Made by a program: the position numbers and the translations under genes. A stretch of DNA of 64,000 bases, taken from Bordetella genomosp. 13 (GTDB lineage: Bacteria; Pseudomonadota; Gammaproteobacteria; Burkholderiales; Burkholderiaceae_B). The notes below the pieces were generated by a model, which saw only the letters and a list, made by a program, of their open reading frames with translations, searched no databases and was not told where the DNA came from. Where the stretch lies: NCBI RefSeq assembly GCF_007679965.1, contig NZ_VEHL01000003.1:518425-582424 (forward strand), read 5' to 3'. This document shows, piece by piece, positions 1 to 8,421 of the stretch; the first letter of the stretch is position 1; each line of letters starts with the position of its first letter.

Positions 1-43
1 GGTCGGCCAGCGGGGGGAGCGCGATGCGCAGGATATTCTTCAC
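1..43 (-). CDS. gspL: Type II secretion protein GspL, N-terminal fragment
   Basis: Only the first 14 codons are in the window. They read from a GTG at 43 that overlaps the gspK stop (GTGA), giving VKNILRIALPPLAD. The position directly after gspK and the translational overlap are what is expected of gspL, the inner-membrane protein that recruits the GspE ATPase. The gene continues beyond the left edge. The call rests on gene order and this short peptide. Confidence 0.6.
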   Translation of the reverse strand, partial: MKNILRIALPPLAD

Positions 44-1035
44 ATGACTTCCTGTGTCCAGAGGGTGCGCGGCACGCCTCCGGTGGAGCTTTGCATGAGC
101 GCGCGCATGGTGACGCGGGCGCGCTCGTAGACCACGGTGCCCGTGGCCATGAACCAGTTGCTGGTGGTGACCACGGCCGGCACCTGGACCTCGGATCCGG
201 TGCCCGTGACGCGGTTGGCGAAGTCGCCGCTGTTCAGGAACCAGCGGCCGCGGTCCCGGTCGCCCGCCAGGCTGCGCGCCTGGCCTAGCGACAGGCCCGG
301 CACCAGCGCCGCGATGACTTCGGGCGGCGCCGTGTTCACGTTGATGGTGGTGCGGGCCGGCAGCACGGTCATGGTGCGCCGCATGGCCTGGCGCCTGGCC
401 GGGTCCACGCCCAGCAGGTCGGCCACGTCGTCGATGCCGCGCGGCAGCGGCGCCTCGGTCTTGCCCTTGGCCTGCAGGGCCTCGTCGGCGGCGTCGCCGG
501 CCGACGAGGTGGTGGTGCCGTTGGACGAGGTCTGCCCGTCGCCGGCGGGCGGGGCGGGCGGCTGCGCCAGCGCGATCAACTGGGCCATCTGCGGCGCCAT
601 CGCGCTGGGCAGGTCCAGGTTGGACAGCAGGCGGCCGAGGATTTCCAGCTGCGGCTCGGCGACCTTGCCGCCGATGGCCACGTTGTACAGGTTGTACTTG
701 CCCTGCTCGTCTTCGAGAAAGCCGGAGAACACCGCCACGCGCTCGTCGCCGGGCTGTTCGATGCGCGTGTCCTGCACAGGCGTGGCCCAGATCTGGTCGC
801 CCTGCGTGGTGGCCTCGCGCCGCGCATGGTCGCGCAGCATCAGGCGCGCCCAGTCGATGCCGCCCATCAGCAGCCAGCGCGCCTGCACGCGCGCCTCTTC
901 GTTCTCGACCTGGCGCATGGTGGCTGTCTGGCGCAGGAACAGGCTGGTGCTGAGCGCGGCGACGATGGCCACGATGATCAGCGCGCCGATGACGGCGGCG
1001 CCGCGCTGGCGGGAAGGAGAACGGCGTGGCGTCAT
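40..1035 (-). CDS. gspK: Type II secretion minor pseudopilin GspK
   Basis: 331 residues. It is a tip subunit of the type II secretion pseudopilus. A short basic leader precedes GAAVIGALIIVAIVAALSTSLF, the prepilin-type hydrophobic helix, although the usual FTLIE box is replaced by GAAVIGA, as is typical of GspK. The large globular part contains the family's two helix-hairpin-like regions: ADLLGVDPARR, then TTINVNTAPPEVIAALVPGL. A low-complexity Gly/Ser/Thr stretch near residue 175 is probably a surface loop. The ATG at 1035 overlaps the gspJ stop by 4 bases, so a longer upstream reading frame was rejected. Its own stop overlaps gspL, giving a tightly coupled operon. Confidence 0.93.
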   Translation of the reverse strand: MTPRRSPSRQRGAAVIGALIIVAIVAALSTSLFLRQTATMRQVENEEARVQARWLLMGGIDWARLMLRDHARREATTQGDQIWATPVQDTRIEQPGDERVAVFSGFLEDEQGKYNLYNVAIGGKVAEPQLEILGRLLSNLDLPSAMAPQMAQLIALAQPPAPPAGDGQTSSNGTTTSSAGDAADEALQAKGKTEAPLPRGIDDVADLLGVDPARRQAMRRTMTVLPARTTINVNTAPPEVIAALVPGLSLGQARSLAGDRDRGRWFLNSGDFANRVTGTGSEVQVPAVVTTSNWFMATGTVVYERARVTMRALMQSSTGGVPRTLWTQEVM

Positions 1036-1640
1036 TGCAGCACCAGGATGCGGTTGAACTGCTGCAGGACGTCGCGGTGGCGCCGCTCCAGCGCGATGTC
1101 TAGGCCGCTGGCCTGCGCGGGCAGGGCGGCGGGCAGGTTGGCCCAGCCGCTGCCCGGCACCCAGGCGCGCAGTCGCAGCGCGGTGACCTGCGGCATCACC
1201 AGCGCGCCCGCGTCGGGCGGCGGCAGGGGATAGCGGCTGCCCGCGGCGCCCACGTAGCGCCACAGGCCATCGGGACGCAGCTGCCACACCACGCGCTGCC
1301 ACATGCCCTGCTGGTCGGGCGCGGCGCGCACGATGTCCAGCAGCGGGGCCGCGCCGTTGCCGCGCAGCACCTGCACGCCGTCGGGCAGCGCGCCGTCGGG
1401 CGCGGCGCTGCGCGGGCCCACATAGGCCTGGTTGACGTCGCGTTCGATCTGGCCCAGCACGCGCACCACCATGTCGTTGTCCTGGGCCTCGGCGTCGATC
1501 CATTCGCGGGCGTCTGACACCTGCGCCAGGCCGCGCCAGGCCATCAGGCTGACCAGCGCCATCAGCGCGATGGCCACCAGCACCTCGATCAGCGTGAAGC
1601 CGCGCTGGCGCGGCGGGCGGGACAGGGGGCGGCGCGTCAT
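1032..1640 (-). CDS. gspJ: Type II secretion minor pseudopilin GspJ
   Basis: 202 residues. It is a minor pseudopilin that forms the pseudopilus tip with GspI and GspK. A 15-residue basic leader ends at RQRG, followed by FTLIEVLVAIALMALVSLMA, the classical prepilin cleavage and methylation box plus hydrophobic helix. Further conserved features are the WRGLAQV stretch after the helix and the later region around DVNQAYVGPR. The ATG at 1640 sits in an ATGA overlap with the gspI stop, which fixes the start. Length agrees with the family. Confidence 0.93.
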   Translation of the reverse strand: MTRRPLSRPPRQRGFTLIEVLVAIALMALVSLMAWRGLAQVSDAREWIDAEAQDNDMVVRVLGQIERDVNQAYVGPRSAAPDGALPDGVQVLRGNGAAPLLDIVRAAPDQQGMWQRVVWQLRPDGLWRYVGAAGSRYPLPPPDAGALVMPQVTALRLRAWVPGSGWANLPAALPAQASGLDIALERRHRDVLQQFNRILVLQ

Positions 1641-2023
1641 CGCAGGTTCGACACCAGGCCGCTCAGTTGGGTGATGACCGTGCCGTCGGCGTCGCCGGCG
1701 GGGTGCACGCGCACCGTGACCTGGCGGAAACCGCGGTTCAGCGAACTGGTGACCACCAGTTCGCACTGCATGGCCTGGCCCCCTTGCGGACAGGCCACCG
1801 TGCGCGAGCCCGGCGCGGGCAGGGTCTGCTCCAGGCGCACCTGGGCCAGCGCGTTCTCGGCGGCCATCAGCGCCAGGGTCTTGTCCTGCAGCGCACGGTT
1901 GTTGCTGATCATCACGCTGGTAGCGCGCATGGCCGCGCCCATCGCCACGGCGATGATGGCCAGCGCCACCAGCACCTCGATCAGGGTGAAGCCGCGCTCG
2001 CGGCGGACGCTAGTGGATGTCAT
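1637..2023 (-). CDS. gspI: Type II secretion minor pseudopilin GspI
   Basis: 128 residues. The leader MTSTSVRRERG is followed by FTLIEVLVALAIIAVAMGAA, a prepilin peptidase (GspO/PilD) substrate motif. The C-terminal part, with the conserved ENALAQVRLEQ and a Cys pair near residue 82, matches GspI in order and size. The start at 2023 overlaps the end of gspH by 14 bases and the stop overlaps gspJ by 4, so translation is coupled through the cluster. Confidence 0.92.
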   Translation of the reverse strand: MTSTSVRRERGFTLIEVLVALAIIAVAMGAAMRATSVMISNNRALQDKTLALMAAENALAQVRLEQTLPAPGSRTVACPQGGQAMQCELVVTSSLNRGFRQVTVRVHPAGDADGTVITQLSGLVSNLR

Positions 2024-2501
2024 AGCGGCCCGCGGCATCGCGCGTGATGGTGAGGGTGTCGCCGTTGGCCTGCAGTTGCAGCACCAGGGGCGGGGCGATC
2101 CATTCGGTGCCGAACACCAGGGGCAGGGCGGGATCGGTGCGCACGGTGACGGGCGGCTTGGTCCAGCCGCGCTCGCCCAGCAGGTCGTCCTTGGCGAAGC
2201 GGTCGGGCCGCAAGGGGCCGTCGTCCTGCGCGGACAACTGGTCGGACCGGCCGCGGCGCTCGAAGGACCAGCGGGCGCTGTCGGCCTGCCACCGTATGAC
2301 GCGCCCGTCGCTGCGGGCCTCGCTTTGCGCCGCGGAGAAGGCATCGACCAGCCGTTCGGCATCGCTGCGCAGGCTGCGGTCGGGGCCGGAGAAGGCGGCC
2401 AGACTGACCAGCGAGGCGCCGATGCCGATGATGACCAGGACTACCAGGACTTCAACGAGCGTGAAGCCCTGCTCAGAGCTCCCACGAGCCGATGTCAGCA
2501 T
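2010..2501 (-). CDS. gspH: Type II secretion minor pseudopilin GspH
   Basis: 163 residues from ATG 2501. The prepilin box is SSEQGFTLVEVLVVLVIIGI near residue 8, and the following soluble domain (RSDAERLVDAFSAAQSEARS, then VIRWQADSARW) has the GspH/FimT pattern. An upstream in-frame ATG at 2537 would put 12 extra residues inside the gspG coding sequence; 2501 gives a normal leader length. It overlaps gspG by 29 bases. Role: low-abundance pseudopilin capping the growing type II pseudopilus in the periplasm. Confidence 0.88.
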   Translation of the reverse strand: MLTSARGSSEQGFTLVEVLVVLVIIGIGASLVSLAAFSGPDRSLRSDAERLVDAFSAAQSEARSDGRVIRWQADSARWSFERRGRSDQLSAQDDGPLRPDRFAKDDLLGERGWTKPPVTVRTDPALPLVFGTEWIAPPLVLQLQANGDTLTITRDAAGRYDIH

Positions 2502-2901
2502 CGCCTTGTTCTCCGCCCGGTTTGCCGTCGGCGCCAAACGAGAACACGTCGATCTCGCCCTTCACGCCCGGGTTGAGGTATTGGTACGGCGCGCCCCACG
2601 GGTCGTTGGGCAGGCGCTCGAGGTAGGGGCGCCAGGCCTTGGCGCCTTCGGGGCGCTCGGCCAGGGCGCGCAGGCCCTGCTGGGTGGTGGGATAGCGGCC
2701 GTTGTCGAGGCGATACAGCTTCAGCGCCTGCATGAGGCCGGAGATGTCCTGCTTGGCGGCGACCTGGCGGGCCTGGTCGGGACGATCCAGCACGCGGGGC
2801 ACGACCAGGGCGGCGAGAATGCCCATGATCACGACCACCACCATGATCTCGATCAGCGTGAAGCCTTGCTGGCGGCGAGCCTTGAGTGGGTACCGGCGCA
2901 C
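2473..2901 (-). CDS. gspG: Type II secretion major pseudopilin GspG
   Basis: 142 residues from GTG 2901. It is the main subunit of the type II pseudopilus. The leader ends at RRQQG and is followed by FTLIEIMVVVVIMGILAALV. The GspG core then follows: DNGRYPTTQQGL, a WGxPYQYLNPG-type calcium loop and FSFGADGKPGG. The GTG was chosen because AAGGA lies 7 bases upstream and it gives a 13-residue leader. ATG 2937 and TTG 2958 are possible longer starts with poorer ribosome binding sites. The gene follows gspC after a 123-base gap containing a GC-rich 12-base palindrome (3012-3023), which may reduce or modulate read-through from gspC. Confidence 0.93.
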   Translation of the reverse strand: MRRYPLKARRQQGFTLIEIMVVVVIMGILAALVVPRVLDRPDQARQVAAKQDISGLMQALKLYRLDNGRYPTTQQGLRALAERPEGAKAWRPYLERLPNDPWGAPYQYLNPGVKGEIDVFSFGADGKPGGEQGDADIGSWEL

Positions 2902-3024
2902 GGTGGTTTCCTTGGAAAATTCAGTCAAGCCCGGCATTTTCGCGTCCGAATATGACAAAACAGCGTAGCCTGCTTGAAATGTAATTGAAATGCAAGAATT
3001 TGATCGTCCCGCGCGGCGCCGCGA

Positions 3025-3468
3025 TCAGCGCACGGTGGTGATGCCGCCCGGTGCCGCGTCGTAGGGCGGCGCGGCCACGCGCGTGCGCGTGCCGTTGGCA
3101 TCGAGCACGACGCCTTGCGAGTCGACGCCGGCCAGCACGATGCCGGGCGCCGCCGTCTGGCCGACCGCCAGTGCCGCCGGCGGGCCGCCGTTGACGCTGA
3201 TCACCGCCGCGCCGTTGGCGCCCTGGGCGATCAGGCCCAGCACCGTGATCTGCGTCTGCAGCACGCCGTCGCGGCCGAACCACAGCGCCACCGCATCCAC
3301 GTTCGACTGCCGCACTGGCGACGCCGCGACGGCTGGCGGCAGCCGGTCGGGGCTGGGCGCCAGCAGGATCGCGCCCCAGACGCCCAGGGCGGCGGCCGCC
3401 GCCAGGATCGCGGCCAGGCGAGCGGCGCCGGGCAGGGTGGGGCGGAAGGATCGGGCGGTGAAGCGCAT
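3025..3468 (-). CDS. gspC: Type II secretion inner-membrane protein GspC (short form, no PDZ)
   Basis: 147 residues from ATG 3468; ATG 3504 is an alternative start that adds 12 residues and has GAGGG close upstream. GspC links the inner-membrane platform to the GspD secretin. One transmembrane helix (about residues 14-38) is followed by the homology region: ALWFGRDG, ITVLGLIAQGANGAAVISVN, then AVGQTAAPGIVLAGVD. The protein ends right after this region, so the PDZ or coiled-coil domain of enterobacterial and Pseudomonas GspC is absent. Short GspC proteins of this kind occur in other beta-proteobacteria. It heads the pseudopilin cluster seen here; gspD, gspE and gspF are not in the window. Confidence 0.82.
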   Translation of the reverse strand: MRFTARSFRPTLPGAARLAAILAAAAALGVWGAILLAPSPDRLPPAVAASPVRQSNVDAVALWFGRDGVLQTQITVLGLIAQGANGAAVISVNGGPPAALAVGQTAAPGIVLAGVDSQGVVLDANGTRTRVAAPPYDAAPGGITTVR

Positions 3469-3829
3469 GTAGGGAAAGCCGGCGTTCGGGGAATGGCGGA
3501 CCATACCCTCGATGCATGACAGTTTATGGACAACGAGCGGCAGTTTACAGGCTTGCACGCCGCGCCGATATGCCTGCCAACGGTACATTCCCAGTCCCGC
3601 GACATGTCGCTTCGACGCCGCGCCGGGCCCAGGCTTGCGCATGCCGCTGCATTTGGTTGCAAACATTCGGCACAGCCCCGCAAAGATGCCGACGGGAATT
3701 GCAAAGATTTCCTGATCGTGGGATCAGCCGATTTCCGCTTTGATTCATCCCCCATTCACGTCGCTTCGCCAGCATGTCGAGCTGACCGGGCCGCCCTTTC
3801 GCGGCCACAACAACGAGAAGCTCGAAAAA
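3469..3829. promoter_or_regulatory. Divergent intergenic region between gspC and the lipoprotein gene
   Basis: About 360 bases, less GC-rich than the flanking genes and without a convincing gene. It must carry the promoters for the secretion cluster (minus) and the lipoprotein-phospholipase group (plus). A perfect dyad, CTGATC-GTGG-GATCAG, lies at 3712-3727, about 100 bases before the plus-strand start, and could be an operator. On the minus strand a TAAACTG word occurs twice upstream of gspC. No clear sigma-70 pair stands out. Confidence 0.4.
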
Positions 3830-5851
3830 ATGAAGAACGCGAAATGGTGCCGCTGGGCGGCGCTCATTCTTGTCAGCGCGGCGCTGGCGGCCTGTGGCGG
3901 CGGGGGGGACGACGGGGATGACCCCGCGGCGGATACGCCGGTCCCGCCGCCCTCGGGGCAGCCGGCGGTGCGCAAGATGCTGCTGATCGGCCTGGACGGC
4001 GCGACGTACGACGCGGTGCGGGCCGGCACGGCCGACGGCACGTTGCCGAATCTGGCGCAACTGACGTTGACGCGCGGCTGGACCGGCGGCGTCACCGCCA
4101 CGCCCACCCAGCAGTCCACCCTGGACGCGCCGGGCTGGGCGACGCTGCTGACGGGCGGCTGGGCCGACACGCACCAGGTGCGTTCCAATGCAGCCGGCCA
4201 GGCCCTGCATGCCGACACCTTGTTCAAGCGCCTGAAGACGGCGCAGCCCGCCGCGCGCACCGCCGCGGCGTTCCACACCAGCGTGGTCGCGCAGATCGAG
4301 AACGGCGATCGCGACGCCGGCTACCTGTCCGCCCTGACCGACTGCGCCGGCGACGATGTTTGCGTAGCGCGCGACGCGCAGGCGCGCATCGGCGACGGTT
4401 ACGACGCGGTGGTGGCGCAGTTCGGCGCCGTGCAGCGCGCCGCGCAGGCCGGCGGCTTCGGCGGAGACTACCGCGCGGTGCTGCGCCAGGCCGACGCCGG
4501 CCTGGGCGGGCTGCTGGCCGCCGTGGCCGCGCGCCGCCAGGCGCATCCCGAGGAAGACTGGCTGGTGATGGTCACGGCCAGCCACGGCCTGTCGCCCGCC
4601 GGCGCCAGCGACGGCCTGCCGCTGGCCGCCAACAAGACGCTGTTCATCGCCGCCAACCGTGCCGCTCTGCTGGGCGCGGACCGCGCCGCGACGGACCTGT
4701 CCGGCGCATGGGACGACGCCTGGTACGCGCTGCCCAGCGCCGCCGACGTCGCGCCCACCGCGCTGGCCCACCTGCGGGCCACGGGGCAGCAGGCCGGCAT
4801 GGCCGGCGCCGTGCTGACGGACGCCGTGGCCGTGCGCCGTCTGGCCGCCGTCACCGCCGCCGACAACGGCAGCGTCGCGCTGAGCTGGTCGCTGGTGGGC
4901 GAGGTCCCCGCGCAGATCGTCGTGCTGCGCGACGGCGCGGAAGTCGCGCGCCTGCCGGGCGACGCCACGCACTACCAGGACAGCGGCTTCACCTTCCAGG
5001 AAGGCGGGCTGCACACGCTGGACTACACGGTGCAAGCCGGCGCCTCCGGCAGCGCCGTGCAGGCCAAGGTGCTGTACACGCCGCCGGTGCTGCTGGAATC
5101 GTCGCTGCGCAACGGCCTGACCATGCTGTACACCTTCGAGAACCGGTTGCAGGACGTGTCGCAGGGCGCCACCGGCATCACGCCGTACGACGGCGCGCAG
5201 GGGCCCGAATTCGCGGACGGCCCGTTCGGCCGCATGTTCCGCGCCCAGCGCACCACCGACACCCTCAGTTCGTTCAAGCTCGACCATCCGGCCGGCATGC
5301 TGGCCACGCCCAACGCCTTCACCATCGGCTTCTGGTTCCGCTCGGACGGCATGTCCGACGACAAGCCCGTGCTGACCAACAAGGACTACAACACGGGCGC
5401 CAACGCGGGCATCACCATCGCCCAGTGGAACACCACCCGGCCGAACTACGATCCCACCCATGCGGAGTTCCGCTTCAACCTGGGCGACGGCTCGCGCCGC
5501 GTCGACATCAACGGCCTTTCCTACACGGCCAACCAGCCGGTGTACGTGGCGCTCAGCATCGACAAGGCCGCCAGGACGATGACGGCCTACGTGTATGACC
5601 TGCAGAAGGGGTTCGCCACGCGCAGCGCGTCCACCGGCAGCGTCGACCTGAGCCGGATCGAAGGCGTGATAGGCGCGCACCTGGGCATGAACGAGGACGC
5701 CCTGGGCAACTACAACAAGCTGCGCAGCTACGACAAGCGCGCCTACACCATGGACTTCGACGACCTGGCGTTCTGGAACCGCGCGCTTACCGAGACCGAG
5801 GTGCGTTCGCTGGCGCTGTCGGGCCATTCCGTGGCCGAAGTGCTGCCGTGA
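3830..5851 (+). CDS. Phosphatase-superfamily-like lipoprotein with LamG-like C-terminus, possibly inactive
   Basis: 673 residues from ATG 3830, chosen because it directly begins a lipoprotein signal (basic start, hydrophobic core, lipobox LAAC at Cys22); an earlier in-frame ATG at 3740 would bury it. The mature start is Gly/Asp/Pro-rich. Residues about 48-350 resemble alkaline phosphatase/type I phosphodiesterase enzymes: LLIGLDGATYDAV (Asp56), PGWATLLTGGWADTHQV, VTASHGL and a DVAPTALAHL motif. Residues about 440-670 look like a concanavalin/LamG beta-sandwich (FTIGFWFRSD, MDFDDLAFWNRAL). The usual nucleophile position and the metal-binding Asp-His pair appear changed (Asp99; Ser251-His252), so it may bind rather than cleave. 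It lies beside type II secretion genes and upstream of a phospholipase C. Substrate unknown. Confidence 0.7.
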   Translation: MKNAKWCRWAALILVSAALAACGGGGDDGDDPAADTPVPPPSGQPAVRKMLLIGLDGATYDAVRAGTADGTLPNLAQLTLTRGWTGGVTATPTQQSTLDAPGWATLLTGGWADTHQVRSNAAGQALHADTLFKRLKTAQPAARTAAAFHTSVVAQIENGDRDAGYLSALTDCAGDDVCVARDAQARIGDGYDAVVAQFGAVQRAAQAGGFGGDYRAVLRQADAGLGGLLAAVAARRQAHPEEDWLVMVTASHGLSPAGASDGLPLAANKTLFIAANRAALLGADRAATDLSGAWDDAWYALPSAADVAPTALAHLRATGQQAGMAGAVLTDAVAVRRLAAVTAADNGSVALSWSLVGEVPAQIVVLRDGAEVARLPGDATHYQDSGFTFQEGGLHTLDYTVQAGASGSAVQAKVLYTPPVLLESSLRNGLTMLYTFENRLQDVSQGATGITPYDGAQGPEFADGPFGRMFRAQRTTDTLSSFKLDHPAGMLATPNAFTIGFWFRSDGMSDDKPVLTNKDYNTGANAGITIAQWNTTRPNYDPTHAEFRFNLGDGSRRVDINGLSYTANQPVYVALSIDKAARTMTAYVYDLQKGFATRSASTGSVDLSRIEGVIGAHLGMNEDALGNYNKLRSYDKRAYTMDFDDLAFWNRALTETEVRSLALSGHSVAEVLP

Positions 5852-5889
5852 GCGCCACGCATTTTCACCCGCAATACGAGAGAGTAACC

Positions 5890-6084
5890 ATGCCTATCGA
5901 ACGCGATGCACGTCTCTGGCAGCGCCTGGGTGCCTGCCTGCTGCTGGGAATGACCCTGGCGCTGTCCGCCTGCGGCGGCGACCACGACTCCGACGACAGC
6001 GGCAACGGCCCGGGCGGCGGCGACACCCCGACCGAACCCGGCAACCCGCCCGCCGAACAGCCGCAGCTGCGCTGCGCGCCCTGA
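5890..6084 (+). CDS. Small predicted lipoprotein
   Basis: 64 residues. Basic start, a hydrophobic stretch and the lipobox LSAC near residue 28, followed by a short Asp/Gly/Pro-rich acidic tail and no folded domain. The tail resembles the linker after the lipobox of the preceding larger lipoprotein (CGGG followed by Asp/Ser runs), so it may derive from a similar N-terminus that lost its enzyme domain, or be a small accessory lipoprotein. It sits 38 bases after the upstream gene and 34 before the phospholipase gene, probably co-transcribed. Function unknown. Confidence 0.6.
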   Translation: MPIERDARLWQRLGACLLLGMTLALSACGGDHDSDDSGNGPGGGDTPTEPGNPPAEQPQLRCAP

Positions 6085-6118
6085 TCCCGGCACGACGACC
6101 CACCAGGAAACTTCCGAC

Positions 6119-8302
6119 ATGTCCCAACACGACGATTCCTTCGGCCCGGCCAGCGCCGGCAAGCGCCGCTTCCTGCGCAACACCGCACTGGCCGCGGGCG
6201 GCATGACCGCGCTGTCGCTGTTCCCGCCGAGCATCCGCCGCGCGCTGGCCATCCCCGCCAACAACCGCACCGGCACCATCAACGACGTCGAACACGTCGT
6301 GGTCCTGATGCAGGAGAACCGCTCCTTCGACAATTACTTCGGCACGCTCAATGGCGTGCGCGGCTTCGGTGACCGCTTCACCATTCCGCTGCCGGATGGC
6401 CGCAGCGTCTGGGAGCAGTCCAACGGCACGCGCATCGTGATGCCGTACCACCTGGACAGCAGCGTCGGCAACGCGCAGCGCGTCAGCGGCACGCCGCACG
6501 ACTACGTCGATGCCCACCAGGCCTGGGGCAGCGGCCGCCTGCAGCAATGGCCACGCTACAAGAACAACCAGTCGATGGGCTATTACCGCGAGGCCGAGCT
6601 AGGCTTCCAGTTCGCGCTGGCCAACGCCTTCACCCTGTGCGACGCCTACCACTGTTCCACGCACGGCGGCACCAACACCAACCGCCTGTTCCTGTGGACC
6701 GGCACCAACGACCCCACCGGCCGGGGCAACGGACCGTCCACGCGCAACCAGTGGGATGGCCTGGAGGCCTCCACCACCGGCTGGAACTGGACGACGTATC
6801 CCGAGCGGCTGCAGGAGGCGGGCGTGAGCTGGAAGGTCTACCAGAACCTGCCCGACAACTTCACCGACAATTCGCTGGCGGGCTTCCAGAAGTTCCGTCG
6901 TGCGAACGAGGCGGCCGGCAACGGCCCCGACGGCGCGCCGTATCCCGCATGGACGCCGGCCGTGGACGCGTCCATTCCGTTGTACAAGGGCGTGGCCAAC
7001 ACCATGCCCGACGCCGGCATGCTGCAGGCGCTGCGCGACGACGCGGCCAACGGCTCGCTGCCGCAGGTGTCGTGGATCGTGGCCCCGGCCACGTATTCCG
7101 AGCACCCCGGACCGTCCAGCCCCATCCAGGGCGCCTGGTACATCCAGCAGGTGCTGGACGCGCTCACGGCCAACCCGGAGGTCTGGAGCAAGACCGTGCT
7201 GTTCATCAATTTCGACGAGAACGACGGTTTCTTCGATCATGTCCCGCCGCCCGCGGCGCCGTCGTACAACGAGGACGGCACGCTGGCCGGCGCTTCCACG
7301 GTGGACACGCTGGCCGACCACCACACGGTGGCCTCGGCGCAGGACGCCGCGGACAACCAGGTCTACGGCCCCGGCCCGCGCGTGCCCATGTACGTGGTCT
7401 CGCCGTGGAGCCGTGGCGGGTGGGTGAATTCCCAGGCCTTCGACCACACCTCGGTGCTGCGCTTCCTGGAAGCCCGCTTCGGCGTGAAGGAAGAGAACAT
7501 CAGCCCGTGGCGCCGCGTCGTGCTGGGCGACCTGACCTCGGCCTTCAACTTCGCCAACCCGAACGATGAAGCGCTGCCCGACCTGACGCTGCTGACCAAG
7601 GCGCAGGCCGACGGCGTGCGCGCCGCGCAGGGCGCGCTGGCGCAGGTGCCGGTGCCGGCCGAGGCCGCCCAGTCGCGTCCGACCCAGTCCACCGGCATGC
7701 GCTTCTCGCGGCCGCTGCCCTACGAACTGCACACCAGCGGCCGGGCCGACGTGTCGGGCATGAAGATGTGGCTGATCTTCTCCAACACCGGCGCCGCGGG
7801 CGCAGTGTTCCATGTGTACGACCGCCTGCACCTGGACCGTGTGCCGCGCCGCTACACGGTCGAGCCGGGCAAGCAGCTGGACGACAGCTGGAACGTGGTG
7901 GACGACGCCGGCGCCTACGACCTGTGGGTGCTGGGGCCCAACGGCTTCCATCGCCATTTCAAGGGCAATGTGAACACCTTGCGCGCCGCCGGCGCGGCCG
8001 TGCCCGAGATCCGCGTCTGCTACGACGTGGCCAACGGCGACGTGTACGTCACCTTCATGAACACGGGCGACGCGGCCTGCACGTTCGACATCGTGCCCAA
8101 CGCCTACTACACGGCGGGCGCGAACTGGAGCGTGGCCGTGGACGCGCAGGGCAGGGCCGAGCAGCACTGGCCGCTGCAGTCCAGCGGCAGCTGGTACGAC
8201 TTCACCGTGAAGGTGCGCGGCGACGCCGGCTACGAGCGCCGCTACGCCGGCCGCGTGGAGACGGGCAAGCCCTCGGTCAGCGACCCGGCGATGGGACGCT
8301 GA
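6119..8302 (+). CDS. plcN: Tat-exported phospholipase C (PlcN/AcpA family)
   Basis: 727 residues, the usual length for bacterial phosphocholine phospholipase C. The N-terminus has a twin-arginine signal (KRRFLR, residues 15-20, then a hydrophobic stretch to AxA near 44), so it is exported folded. Family motifs are ENRSFDNYFG (66-75), HCSTHGGTNTNR (178-189, containing the catalytic Thr region), DENDGFFDH (366-374, metal ligands) and RVPMYVVSPWSRGG. The C-terminus carries the two beta-rich repeats typical of this family (about 535-720). It would hydrolyse phosphatidylcholine or related lipids. Tat export followed by type II secretion is the known route of Pseudomonas homologues, which fits the gsp genes alongside. 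A ribosome binding site (AGGAAA) precedes ATG 6119. Confidence 0.9.
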   Translation: MSQHDDSFGPASAGKRRFLRNTALAAGGMTALSLFPPSIRRALAIPANNRTGTINDVEHVVVLMQENRSFDNYFGTLNGVRGFGDRFTIPLPDGRSVWEQSNGTRIVMPYHLDSSVGNAQRVSGTPHDYVDAHQAWGSGRLQQWPRYKNNQSMGYYREAELGFQFALANAFTLCDAYHCSTHGGTNTNRLFLWTGTNDPTGRGNGPSTRNQWDGLEASTTGWNWTTYPERLQEAGVSWKVYQNLPDNFTDNSLAGFQKFRRANEAAGNGPDGAPYPAWTPAVDASIPLYKGVANTMPDAGMLQALRDDAANGSLPQVSWIVAPATYSEHPGPSSPIQGAWYIQQVLDALTANPEVWSKTVLFINFDENDGFFDHVPPPAAPSYNEDGTLAGASTVDTLADHHTVASAQDAADNQVYGPGPRVPMYVVSPWSRGGWVNSQAFDHTSVLRFLEARFGVKEENISPWRRVVLGDLTSAFNFANPNDEALPDLTLLTKAQADGVRAAQGALAQVPVPAEAAQSRPTQSTGMRFSRPLPYELHTSGRADVSGMKMWLIFSNTGAAGAVFHVYDRLHLDRVPRRYTVEPGKQLDDSWNVVDDAGAYDLWVLGPNGFHRHFKGNVNTLRAAGAAVPEIRVCYDVANGDVYVTFMNTGDAACTFDIVPNAYYTAGANWSVAVDAQGRAEQHWPLQSSGSWYDFTVKVRGDAGYERRYAGRVETGKPSVSDPAMGR

Positions 8303-8392
8303 CGTAGCGATCCCGGCGCCTTGCGCCGCATCCGCCCCCATCAGGGCGCGGCAGGGCGGGCGACGGTACCAGTACGGCGACGGGTGCAGGGT

Positions 8393-8421
8393 GGGGCCTC
8401 GGCAGAGGCGCCCGCCTTTTT
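8393..8421 (+). terminator. Rho-independent terminator after the phospholipase gene
   Basis: Stem GGG-GCCTC, loop GGCA, return GAGGC-(G)-CCC, then GCC and five T at 8417-8421. It ends the plus-strand lipoprotein-phospholipase transcript. The T tract touches the stop codon of the convergent LysR gene. Confidence 0.75.

Noticed and set aside
3545..5827. A 760-codon minus-strand open frame opposite the phosphatase-like lipoprotein
   Set aside because: No family resemblance, Gly/Arg/Val-rich, and extends across the intergenic region only by chance.
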